Assembly: GCF_029962835.1 (NCBI RefSeq)
Contig: NC_080581.1
Coordinates: forward strand, 19,544,001 to 19,608,000
Direction of reading: 5' to 3'
Length of the DNA stretch: 64,000 nucleotides
DNA from: Magnolia sinica
Taxonomy: Eukaryota; Streptophyta; Magnoliopsida; Magnoliales; Magnoliaceae
Part shown: positions 38,046 to 48,479 of the stretch, one piece after another
How positions within the stretch are numbered: position 1 is the stretch's first letter
Layout: each line of letters starts with the position of its first letter
The notes under the pieces: model-generated
What the model was told of the DNA's origin: nothing
Databases searched by the model: none
What the model saw: only the letters and a program-made list of their open reading frames with translations
Program-made: the position numbers and the translations under genes

Positions 38046-38346
38046 ATTGTAATAATATGACCTGTTTCCATTACAAGAACCTGCTGTGATTGATAACTCA
38101 TCTAAGCTTAATGCTGATAGAAATAGTACATAAAATGCAATCAGAAAAAAAAATGATGCATTTATTACAAATAGCAATCAAATCATACGATGCATCCTAC
38201 ATTTACATTTCTAAATAAATAATACTTCACTTTGCTCAACTTATCATAACAATTACAACTAAGGCGTGCCCTCATGTGTAAGAAACAAATACACTCCAAC
38301 ACAGTAAACACCCTCCATATGCATTCAATAATGCTCACGTTTTTAC

Positions 38347-38523
38347 AGAATTTTCTTCCTTCAGACGGTCAATTTCAGCAAATGCAGAAGATAGAGCTTC
38401 TTCTTTCCTTGAAACTGCGGATGTAACTTCTGTGGACTTTGACACAAGATCACTTTCAAGTTCTGAAACCCTTCCCTTGAGAAAATGAATTTCATCTTCC
38501 ACTGACTTCTTTAACTTGTCAGC
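38347..38523 (-). pseudogene. Captured coiled-coil exon, NUA/TPR-like (nuclear pore anchor)
   Basis: A 177-bp (59-codon) open block bounded by a good acceptor (TTTATACAG before ADKLKK) and a donor (GTAAAA after EENS). The peptide ADKLKKSVEDEIHFLKGR...ELESDLVSKSTEV...EIDRLKEEN is an amphipathic coiled coil with regular heptads. From memory it resembles the plant nuclear pore anchor NUA (TPR/Mlp family), which has ELESxLxSKxEE and ALSSALAEI..LKEEN-like segments. Other long coiled-coil proteins remain possible. No neighbouring exon of the same gene was recognised. Confidence 0.45.
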
Positions 38524-38725
38524 CTGTATAAAATAGCATTTGTAAACACAATCAGATAAGCATGCCTTTTTACACATCTCAAAAGGAAGAAAGACAAAAA
38601 AAATATATATATATACTATATATGAAAAAATTAAAAAAATGTACCTACAAATCTTTTAAACTATAGCAAAATCCAACATGAGTAATGTGTTCAAACCTAA
38701 GATGGACTTTTAAACTCAAAACCCA

Positions 38726-40316
38726 GGTTTAGGTTAAGGTTATAAGTTTAAGTTTAGGTTTAGGTTTTAGGTTTAAGTTAAGTTATAGTTTTAGGCTAGG
38801 TTTAGGTTATAGGTTATAGGTTATAGCTTTAGGGAATTGAGAATAGGTTAAGGTTTAGGTTTAGGAAATCGGGTTCGGGTTTGGGTTCGGGTTTAGGTTT
38901 CGGTTTTCAAGTTTAGTTCTAGGTTTAGGTTAGGGAGTTGAGATTAGGATTAGGTGTAGGTTTAGGTTTAGGTTAGGGAGTTGAGATTAGGATTAGGTGT
39001 AGGTTTAGGTTTAGGGATTTGAGAATACATTTAGGTTTTAGGTTTAGGTTTAGGTTTTAGGTTATAGGTTTAAGTTATAGGTTTAGGTTTAGGTTTTAGG
39101 TTTAGGTTAATAGGTTATAGGTTATAGGTTTTGGTTTAGGTTAAGGTTATAGGTTTAGGTTTAGGTTTAGATTATAGGTTATAGTTATAGGTTAAAGCTT
39201 AAACCTTTAGGGAATTGAGAATAGGTTAATTAAGGTTTAGGTTTAGGAAATCGGGTTCGGGTTTGAGATCGGGTTTAGTTTATGTTTTCAAGTTTAGGTT
39301 TAGGTTAAAGAGTTGAGATTAGGATTAGGTGTAGGTTTAGGTTTAAGGATTTAAGAATACATTTAGGTTTTAGGTTTAGGTTTAGGTTTTAGGTTTAGGT
39401 TAAGGTTATAGGTTTAGGTTAGGTTTAGGTGTAGGTTATAGCTTTAGGGAATTGAGAATAGGTTAAGGTTTAGGTTTAGAAAATTAGGTTCAAGTTCGGG
39501 ATCGGGTTTAAGTTTGGGTTTTCAAGTTTAGGTTTAGGTTTAGGTTAGGGAGTTGAGATTAGGATTAGGTGTAGGTTTAGATTTAAGGATTTGAGAATAC
39601 ATTTAGGTTTTAAGTTTAGGTTTAGGTTTTAGGTTATAGGTTTAAGTTTAGGTTTTAGGTTTAGGTTAAGGTTAGGTTATCGGTTATAAGTTTAGGTTAT
39701 AGGTTATATGTTATGGGTTAAGGTTTAGTTTGTAAGTTTTGGTTTAGGTTAAGGTTATAGGTTTAGGTTTAGGTTTAGGTTATAGGTTTAGGTTAAGGTT
39801 AATGTTTAGGTTTAGGTTATATGTTATAGATTATAGGTTATAGCTTTAAGGAATTGAGAATAGGTTAAGGTTTAGGTTTAGAAAATTGGGTTCGGGTTCG
39901 GGATCAGGTTTAGGTTTGGGTTTTCAAGTTTAGGTTTAGGTTTAGGTTAGGGAGTTGAGATTGGGATTATGTGTAGGTTTAGGTTTAGGTTAAGGTTAGG
40001 TTATAGGTTACAAGTTTAGGTTATAGGTTAAGGTTTGGGTTATAGGTTTTGGTTTAGGTTTTAGGTTTAGGTTATAGGTTATAGCTTTAGGGAATTGAGA
40101 ATAGGTTACAGGTTTAGGAAATCGGGTTCGGGTTCGGGATCGGGTTTAGGATCGGGTTTAGGTTATCGATTTAGGTTTAAGTTATATGTTATAGGTTTAG
40201 GTTACAGGTTTAGGTTAGGTTATAGGTTATAGGTTTAGGTTTAGGGTATATGTTATAAGTTATAGGTTAAAGTTTAAGTTATAAGTTAAGGTTTAGGTTT
40301 AGGTTATAGGTTTAAG
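38726..40316 (+). repeat. Degenerate telomere-like array (TTTAGG-type), about 1.6 kb
   Basis: Nearly continuous GGTTTA/GGTTATA units, with scattered exact TTTAGGG heptamers (the plant telomere unit) and GGGTTCGGG variants. There is higher-order structure: the blocks 'GGAATTGAGAATAGGTTAAGG' and 'GGAGTTGAGATTAGGATTAGG' recur in a similar order every few hundred bases (for example 38830, 39215, 39445, 39850, 40090 for the first). It lies inside CACTA A. Confidence 0.9.
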
Positions 40317-40329
40317 GTGTGGTCCTTGC

Positions 40330-40834
40330 AAATACAGATATAAATACGGTCTGTCCAAATGGTCAGGCCCCTTTAATGCTGTCCATAAGAAATGGACAAC
40401 CTCATCATGGTCATAAGAGCGGTTCCCACCTTTCAGGAACCCCTGCTCAACATCCGGATAGCTCCGATGCACATCCAGATCTGCTTCATCAATTTCGAGA
40501 TAATACATAAACACGGGCCTGTCCAAATGGCCAGGCCACCCATATTGTTGTCCATAAGAAATGGACAGCTTCATGGTGGTCATAACAGCGATTTTCACCT
40601 TCTAGGGAACCCCACTCAATATCCGGATAATTCCGACGCACATCCAGATCTACTTCATCAATTTCGAAATAATATATAAACATGGGTCTGTCCAAATGGC
40701 CAGGTCACCCATATTGCTGTCCATAGGAAATGGACAGCTTCATCATGGTCATAACAGCGGTTCCCACCTTTCAAGGACCCCCACTCAACATCTAGATAGC
40801 TCCGACACACATCCGGATCTACTTCATCAATGAA
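40330..40834 (+). repeat. 169-bp tandem repeat, about 2.9 copies
   Basis: Units start at the CTGTCCAAATGG landmark at 40351, 40519 and 40688. Each has CATAAGAAATGGACA, CATCATGGTCATAA and CATCCAGATCTRCTTCATCAAT. The third copy breaks off at about 40834. The open frames on both strands here come from the repeat and are not genes. Confidence 0.92.
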
Positions 40835-41152
40835 TCATATAGTATGAAGGAAAGAATACTCACTAATTTAGCTAGCAAGGAGAGAAAGTGTGAGTGCTTG
40901 GAATGTCGCCCTTTCTTTGAATAATGGATGCATATTCCACAATGCAATCTGAGAATGAGTAAGTTTTTTAGTTTCTCCGACAATGTATATGGGCACAGAT
41001 TTACAAATAAAGATTTTAAGCTAAACCAAAATAGAGATGACAGTGCTTGGCACTTCCTCCCAATCTTGGTCCTCAAGATAAGTGGTGCTCACATGGACTG
41101 CATCAGAATTTAAGCTAAACCAAAAGAGAGAATACAAGAAAGAGATTACTAC

Positions 41153-41228
41153 CTGGCCAGACATAACTTCACCATTGATCCAACTAATGTTAATTCCAGC
41201 ATAAAGGCATGCTTTGTAGTATTGGCCC
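41153..41228 (-). pseudogene. Captured glutamine synthetase exon
   Basis: A 76-bp block with an acceptor (TTTGTGTAG) and donor (GTAGTA) encodes [23 protein letters not shown]. It matches the conserved glutamine synthetase segment [23 protein letters not shown] that lies near the active site, with changes at G-to-W and P-to-S. The exon end after GQ matches what I recall of plant GS genes. Glutamine synthetase joins ammonia to glutamate; this isolated piece cannot. It is a captured fragment in CACTA A. Confidence 0.85.
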
Positions 41229-42491
41229 CTACACAAACCGACACACATAGCCTCAGCTCTTGTAACATGAGAGATATCTAGATAGCAAAGATACACATTG
41301 GATAAGATCCTTTTTTTAAACTATGGTTTGTGAAGTCAGTGAAATTTGGGACCATTTATGCAGATCTTGTTTCTCATAAAACAAGAGACATGCTGCTATT
41401 AAAGAACGAAAAATGAACCACATCTACTTGAAATGTGTTCTCCTATCCCAAATAAAATCCAATTAACAGAATAAGATGTAACTATGTAGCCAAACCAGAG
41501 ATCAAATGTATAAACATGTCAATCAGAGCAATACTTCAAACAGTTTCTTTTAGTTAAAATGAGGAAGAATGGTAAAGTAAAACAGAAGGTAAGATCTTAA
41601 GACTAAAAAATTTTCTATTTTCCCCTTTGAAGGTTAAGGCAAAATCTGTTACAACTCAAATTCAACAGACCTAGAAACCCAATCCTCGACGCCATTAAAC
41701 CTAGAAAGAACTCTGATACAAATGAGTAGGGTAGCTAGACATGCATACAACTATTCAGCCTCAGCATTCAAACATGAGCTTCACATGTGATTTACATAAC
41801 CTGCGTTAGGACATCTCAGCTGTATATAAAGTTGGACTTATTATATAGATAATTAGGTCCAAAGCAATAGGCGGAGCAACCCCTGATAACACCACACCTG
41901 ATTAAAATGAGTAGATGGTTTAAAACAGCAATTATTACCATAAATGCATCAAGAACCTGAATGTTAACAGTCCAATCTAGGGTCCAGGTCATCTACATGG
42001 TAGATCCAAATTGATGCACAACTTTGATGTTTTTTTAAAAAAAAATAAAAACCTTTTTCACTCTCCATTTAGCAGGATGCAAACAACATCAAAACCAATA
42101 CACACGGGAGGATTCGAGCCGGGACACAACTCAAATATCCTATAACTACATTTAAGAGTGCATGTAGAGAGAGCAATGGTTGGTCTAGCAAACAATTATT
42201 ATGTACACACACACACACACATAGTTTACCAAATGCTGAGTGTCAGATGGTATCATTCTACAACACCAACCAAATGCAGACTTATGGAAATATAATCCAA
42301 AAATGGGCCTCCAAAAAAAACTTTTTCAAAAATAATAACAAGAACATACCAGAAAATGATTATCTGGTCAGGCTTCTTTTTCCCTGAACTCATATAGAAA
42401 TATAGTAGAAGTTCCCTAGAATCTTTCTTGAAAGTCATAATCTACTATTGCTGGGAGGTCAAGTTGAATTAAGATCAACGAAAGAAGTTAC

Positions 42492-42602
42492 CTTTGCCAA
42501 TCTGGCAATAATTCGTCTTTTACGCTCTTTGTTAGCATCCATGGGGCTCTTGAAATTACCAACCAAGTTCTTTTCATCATTTTCTATTAGCAAAGAGGAC
42601 TC
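42492..42602 (-). pseudogene. Captured exon of an unidentified gene
   Basis: A 111-bp, 37-codon open block with a good acceptor (GTGTGTAG before GAGTCC) and donor (GCAAAG then GTAACT). The peptide runs ESSLLIENDEKNLVGNF, then KSPMDANKERKRRIIARLAK. It is charged and basic at the end. I do not recognise the parent. The exon-like borders and position among other captured exons support capture. Confidence 0.55.
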
Positions 42603-43395
42603 CTACACACATGGGTCCAAACCAAATTGCAACTCAAACCAACAAAACTCAGATATGGAAAAATTTGGGAAGCAAATTGTCAGTTTGAAAAGTTAGGAAA
42701 AAGCACACCTATGGCTCATGGATGAGAGTTTCTGAATCACCCATGTCATTCAAATGTCGCACAATGCCTTTCTTCTAGAAGTTCAGCATACAAGGCTTGG
42801 ATCATGCCCGAAAGGTTTTTGAAAATTTGACAAATTTCCTATAGGTTCTTCTTCATAAGCACCATGAGAGACTTTTAATTCATTAAAAAAAAAAAAAAAA
42901 AAAGACAAGATTCTGAAACATTCAAAATTGAAATCTGCACGGCATGCTAGAGTGGGACAAATGGTGTGGCATTTGTTGAGCCTCCAGGTGTCACTCCATT
43001 TCCATTCTGAGACCCACAGAACTTGATTATGTTGACTTCATTTGCATTAGTACATACAGGATTCCCTTGAAGCCTGATCATCATGTTAAACAAATCACTT
43101 AAATCGCCATGGCAACCAAGTACAATATTTCATAATTGAAATACAATTCATTGGAAATAAATCACTTAAATCACCATGTAAAACAAATCATTCGCCTTGT
43201 GTTATTGGAAACTATCATAGAAATAAGAGGGGCTGTAAAAATTCGGATCGAACTTTTCAGATGGCTGTAAAAATTCAATATGTTATGGATTTTTTATCTG
43301 CACTTACCAAGAAAACAGTGAACGCTTAAACAATCATTTGGGAAAAAAATGGAAAAGTGATTACCCGCTTGCAGAACTTCCTGAAACAACATAAA

Positions 43396-43503
43396 TTACT
43401 TCTTCAGGCTGTTGCTTGAAAGGACTTTCTTCCCATAAGGGCTGCTCCGGAGTGCTAGAACATGGGGCCTGATGGCCTCCACAAAAGCTACATTAATAGC
43501 ACC
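43396..43503 (-). pseudogene. Captured last exon of a Pumilio-like RNA-binding protein
   Basis: A 108-bp block after an acceptor-like GAGTAG encodes AINVAFVEAIRPHVLALRSS, then PYGKKVLSSNSLKK and a natural TAA stop. The pattern IRPH-xx-LR-xx-xYGKxVL is the C-terminal flank of Pumilio (PUF) repeats (animal version: IRPHIATLRKYTYGKHIL). PUF proteins bind mRNA 3' UTRs. Only this last exon is present, so it is a fragment. Which plant PUM subfamily is uncertain. Confidence 0.6.
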
Positions 43504-44029
43504 CTACTCTGCAGTAGAACAGTGACAAGGTTACAATCAAGAAAAAAAGAAAGGAAAGAAGAAGAAGAAGATTTTCTTCAGTAGAGATTTTCTTCCACTA
43601 TGAGATCCCTTGTCCAACAATCAATTTGGTCCTACAACTAGATATGTGGCTCGCAAGTAAGTTGTTATCTATCAACAAGGACAACATGCTAAAATAACTT
43701 CAAAACTGCCCAAGGATCCTATTTTTAAGCTTAATTTACTCAAATAAACTAAATAATGATAATATACCATGTTACTCAATTTTTTTTAATACATATGAGC
43801 TTTGACTAGAGTTTAAATGATTCTTCTATAACAAATGGCAGAATTAATGCTGAAATTACAATTATGTTAGCGTCATTTATTATGGTAAGGATTCCAATCC
43901 ACTAGAGATAATTAGTCTTTAGATGAATAGAAGATCGACAGCCCTTGCGTAACTTGCATCAATATCAAAGAAATGAACATGTATATACACTAACGAGAAG
44001 TACATGTTAAAGATGTTGGTGGATTTTGA

Positions 44030-44725
44030 GTGGAGTTAGAAAAGGTCACCTCAGTCAAACTAGGCTCTATGAAGTTCCTCACCCAAAACCCATGAACACT
44101 TCTCCCTTCCTTAAGCCTAGCGGACCAACCACATGTTGTAATCGCACTCACCATTGTCGTAGGGCTCGATCTCATTCCCGCCCTTCCCATCTCCTGAAAC
44201 AACTTCAGCCCACAACCCGGATTCCCCCCTCTCAAATACCCTGCAAGCATGACATTCTAAGAAACCACATTTCTCTCTGGCATTACATCAAACAAACTGC
44301 GAGCACTAACCAAGTCGCTCATCTTTGCATACCCATCAACAATCGAGTCCCAAGAAACTAAATCCCTCAAAGGCATTACATCAAACACCTGCTGAGCGCA
44401 TCCCATGAGCCCACAGCTCGCATACATATGCACCAAAGCATTCCTCACATGGACAACTGCATCGACCCCATTCTTCACCCCCTACCCGTGGCACTTCTCG
44501 CCATCATCCGCACACCCCTTCTTCGCGCACGAGCTCACCAATGGTGGGAACGTGTAGCTATTCGGTAAGAACCCTCTCCGTAGTATCTCGAAATAGAACT
44601 CCACAGCATTGCCAGGATCGGACGACTGTGAATATGCCTTGATAACGGTGTTCATGCAGAAAGAGTCGGGAGAATTGATCTGGCGAAATATCAAGAAGAG
44701 CTTTCCCAAAGCTCTGATTAGGGAA
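44030..44725 (-). pseudogene. Captured PPR (PLS-class) gene fragment
   Basis: Minus-strand pieces spell pentatricopeptide repeats: MNTVIKAYSQSSDPGNAVEFY, NSYTFPPLVSSCAKKG, VRNALVHMYASCGLMGCAQQVFD, MPLRDLVSWDSIVDGYAK, ARSLFDVMPERNVVS, MLAGYLRGGNPGCGLKLFQEM and TTCGWSARLKEGRSVHGF. The mix of P-, L- and S-length repeats is that of PLS-class proteins, which act in organelle RNA processing. In-frame stops (after EKCHG and after ERNVVS) and loss of the start region and the C-terminal E/DYW part make it a pseudogene. It begins right after the shared CACTA terminal segment, so it is the first captured sequence. Confidence 0.9.
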
Positions 44726-44774
44726 CGGAGAGAGAGAGAGAGAGAGAGAGTGAGTGAAATACGGGCATTTGGGC

Positions 44775-45260
44775 GCGGCTCTGTTTTGAGCGCGCGCCCA
44801 AAATTGGGGTTTTTTTTACGGACGGACGAAGGAGGTGCGATCAGGGGATCCGTGGGGCCCACCATGATGTATTTCGTTAATCCATTCCAATCCATAATTT
44901 TAATAAATTATTTTACTTAGGAACACCAACTTTCAGGTATATTGAAGGCCCAAGTGGACCACACCATAAGAAGCAACAGTAATTTAATATCAATGTTTCC
45001 TACCGTGTGGTCCACTTGAGCCTTAGATCTAGCTAATTTTTTTTTTTCATCCTCTAAAGTAATATTTACAAATATATAGACGGCTTAGATAGAACATATA
45101 GTTTTTTTAGGCCTCATAGAGCCCCTTACAACACTATTAATTATTAATGGTGTATCAACTTTTTAGCTACGGATTAAAACCGTAGCAACTATAGCTAAGG
45201 TTTATATCCGTAGCAAAAAAGTAACGTGGTCTGAATCCTTTGCCCCTTTTTTTGGTAGTG
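44775..45260 (-). repeat. Terminal segment shared with CACTA B
   Basis: The reverse complement aligns with 54353-54840 from CACTACCAAAAAAAGG through GCTACGGTTTTAATC, AAAAAGTTGA, GTAGGAAACAT, TATGGTGTGGTCCACTTG, TACATCATGGTGGGCCCCAC to GCGCGCTCAAAACAGAG. Homology then stops in both, and host-derived sequence starts. It includes a member of the GGGCCCACC foldback family and a (CT)n tract at its inner edge. Confidence 0.93.
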
Positions 45261-45263
45261 TAA

Positions 45264-46500
45264 GCGAATATTATGAGACCAGAAAACAACAGACAAATGA
45301 ATTTTGTTTTATCAAATTTCTCTCTAATCTTTGTCTTAGGTTTGAACCTATGCGATCTTAGATTCTTAGAGTTGGTGAAATTCCATTCGATATAGAGGCA
45401 TTTGCTTGGGTTCATCATGAAAGTTGTATAAATACATGAAGTCCATCTACATCTAATAACTTGGCTTTTATTCTTCACTAATAAGGAAGGTGAAGTCATA
45501 GGTGGTTGCGGTCATAGTAGACAGTCTGGTGGTAGAGATTCAAGAGGAGGTGGTTTTAGATGTACGAATATTTAGAAAGATCGTGATATAGATTTTGATG
45601 GTAGATGTTGTTGTAGCCGTGGTCATTGACAATGCTCTCACTATAGTCTTTCTAACTGCACTATTAATGAGTTGGGATTTCACTAGTCTATCTTGCAAAT
45701 CAAGTTCAAATTTTTTATCACAGGTTTAAGAACTATGGCTGTAAGCCCATATTAGCCCATTCTAAATCAAGAACCGCATGGCATAGTTATGTTGTCCAAT
45801 GATAAATATATGTCAAATTGTTAAAAGATCATTTTACCCATGGATCCTTCTCTACTACTGCTCTTGTTCAATTATGTATGATATGTATTGTTTTCTCTAA
45901 AAGTATTCTTTAAGGTATTGATTTTTAAGCTTTAGACATATTATTAGTGAGCATAGTGTTTCGTCTCAGGTAGATAAGCCTACTCCTATTTCTTCTATAA
46001 CATTAACTAACAGCACTATAATATATGTACCTTTGTTGTGTACTAATTATCATACTTCACTAAATCTTGAATGCACATGCGCCAGTAACGAAGATTTTAA
46101 AAATGTTTTGAATTAATGTAATTTTAACTACATGTCATTTAATCAATTAGATGATTTTATCTATTTTAATTTTTAAATGATAAAATCATTTTCTATTTTA
46201 TGTGGTATTCCCACATTTACCTCAAACAATCAGACTCCTTTGATTAAAAAAGAATGCCCAACTGATTTAGACCATTTCATATTCACGGCGGTCCGTTTAT
46301 GACAATCAGATATGTCACACGTATGACGCATGGGACCAGGACCCTTTGCATGGATCATTCGTTTAAGGTACTGTACAATGCTCGGGTGAATATTTTGTAC
46401 GGTGCAGTTACCTCCTGTGTAAGGATCCAAAAGTAGAATCGATGGCCGTACCCTATATGGCCCCAGATCGGAAGATCCTCTCCATTAAATGCTTGAACCT
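45264..46500. other. Intergenic stretch right of CACTA A
   Basis: No gene recognised. 45480-45660 has a Gly/Arg-coding flavour (GGTGGTAGAGATTCAAGAGGAGG) that recalls a decayed copia gag, but no further domain supports this. Confidence 0.45.
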
Positions 46501-46926
46501 TAATGGTTGGATGTGAACTGTTGTTTTGTTTTTCATTACCGTCTATTTCTTTGCATCCCATGAAGAGTTGTGAGCTTTTCTAATGTGGGGTATTTTCGGC
46601 ACCTGGGCCGTCCATATCTAGGCCCATCATACCAATGGTTTGGATCACAGAACCCTGGCCTCGATTGTACAAACTGAAAACACGAACAACTTACTAGAAA
46701 CATTCCCACAAGCATTGGTTGAATGTGAACTTTTGCTTTGTTTTTCTTAACCGTCCATATCTTGGCCACCAGAAAAAGTTTCTATTTTTTCCTATTCTAG
46801 GAATTTTTCGTACCTGGGTTTTCAACGGCTAGATCCATTGTATCAATGGTTTGGATGACAGAACCCTGGGCCCCACTTGTGTAAACTGAAAACACGAACA
46901 GGAAACTGTACAAACGTCCCCCGAGC
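46501..46926. repeat. Diverged tandem duplication, period about 212 bp
   Basis: Copy 1 (46501-46712) and copy 2 (46713-46926) share TTGGTTGRATGTGAACT, TTTTGTTTTTC, ACCGTC, CACCTGGGCCGTCC / TACCTGGGTTTTC, ATGGTTTGGATSACAGAACCCTGG and ACTGAAAACACGAACA. Similarity is patchy, so the duplication is old. Confidence 0.8.
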
Positions 46927-48479
46927 ACTGTACAAGAGTTTGTTTCGTTAAGCCGCGACTGAAACAAACCATCATTTGTTTCCTACTGGGGCCAACGTGC
47001 AGGGATGAATCGATATCCGAACGGTTCATATTCTCTGCCATGGTTAAAACATACGCTTAACAGATGATTCTGTTCATTAATACTTATAGCGGACTGTAGA
47101 CCACTGAAAAGAAAGCATTCAGTAGCTCACATTGAACTCTACAGATCAAGGGTCAGGAACAATCTTTTTGCGTCATTATTAGATCATAGACCAATCAAAA
47201 TATATATATCCCAGAGGATAGACCGTCCGATTATTCGGCCATCTCTGCATATGGGATTGAACGAGGGCGACATATGCTGGTTTTACTGACTCCCGACTGC
47301 TCAAAGGCACTCAGGTGCAAGCTATGCTTCGAGACATGCAGGCAGTTCAACCATCGATCTTGATCATCCATTAAGTTCCTTCTTCCTTCAATGGGCCACG
47401 ATGAAAAAGTGACACCCATCAGACGATCGCTTCCATCCAATCAAAGTCCTGTTAGATGGACGGTGTAGATGATATACAAGAAAAGGTCCAACCATTAATA
47501 TGAACAATCTATTCGGTAGGGTGCCTTATTATGTTGATGACACAACCACAACCATCCGATCCACGACTTGAAAACCGACGGCAATCAATAATTTTTTTTA
47601 AAAAGGCTAACCTATGTAATGCGACAATCCTTTCATGACTGCTATTATTACAGGTGATCCATAAAAGAGTGGGTTCAAGCAAATGGACGGTTCAGATCTA
47701 CGATTGGCCTGTCTATTTGACTAGAAGCATCCGAGTGTACTTGTAGCTGAAGTGCAACCAGATGCACATGATCACTCGATATTAGGGTGCAGTAAATGTA
47801 GAGATAAGTACAGTGAAGAAGGTTGGTCTTCTTTGTATTCAATCCCTCTTCTGGCACGTTGATCAAGACGGTCCACCATTAATATAGAAAACTTTGATAC
47901 TCTGCAGAGAAAGATGATCGATATACATGCACAGATAAAAATAGTAAACGTGACATAAATTTACCTCAATCTAAACGGTCCACACATGTGCCCAGCTATA
48001 GATGGACAACTACCCCAAAAATGCACCGAACATATAATCCTAACCCGATGATTGATGGACAAATCTAATGGACGGTTAAAATGGAAAAGAAGTTCAATAA
48101 TTAGCAATAAGATCCGAAATTGGACAGATGCCATCTAGGCTCATCCGAACTACTTGGACGGTTGAATTGGAGATACACATATGCCAGTTGTGCAATTTCT
48201 ATGTGCGTGCACACTAACAACCATACTCTACCAGAATACCAAACGATACCTCCATTCCTCTATCGCTGAGGAAAACCACACGCGTTACCAAATCTACCCA
48301 ACAACTCGCCACCACAGCACCAGCACATAGATACAATTCAATCCATGACAGAAATCATGTGAAAAAATTCAAGCAATAAAAGCATATACACCATTCTTCA
48401 GTGTATATACATATACACATACACAAACACATACGTTGCATGCATGCATGTAACCATATCCCGTAAACCAAACCCAAAT
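46927..48479 (+). promoter_or_regulatory. Upstream region of the proline-rich protein gene
   Basis: Unique-looking sequence with no repeats or frames of note. A TATA-like TATATACATATAC lies at 48404-48416, which would give a leader of roughly 40-60 bases before the chosen start. A run of GCATGCATGCATG (48437-48449), a purine-pyrimidine RY-like motif, lies just before it and creates an upstream ATG in frame with the gene. The promoter call is a guess from position. Confidence 0.3.

Larger units (their letters stand above)
37695..45260 (-). mobile_element. CACTA element A: non-autonomous, carries pieces of several host genes
   Basis: Left end CACTACAAGAAAAACGG, right end (reverse complement) CACTACCAAAAAAAGGGG. 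The flanks are TAA on both sides (37692-37694, 45261-45263), the CACTA 3-bp duplication. Subterminal repeats GCTACGGATATGATCCGTAGC-like occur at both ends (37720-38045; 45165-45215). The right 485 bp is homologous to the left end of CACTA B. Drawn in the orientation of B, it reads on the minus strand. Inside, on the minus strand: PPR fragment, Pumilio-like exon, a 37-codon exon, a glutamine synthetase exon and a coiled-coil exon, plus a tandem array and a telomere-like array. No TNP2-like transposase was seen, so it would need help in trans. Confidence 0.92.

Noticed and set aside
38726-40316. A true chromosome end or healed break
   Set aside because: Units are too degenerate, the array lies inside a transposon with intact ends, and ordinary sequence continues on both sides.
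40299-40695. Frames on both strands with repeated peptide phrases
   Set aside because: They are produced by the 169-bp tandem repeat and carry no gene.
45480-45660. Gly/Arg-rich coding block
   Set aside because: It may be a copia gag scrap, but no adjoining domain or LTR supports it.
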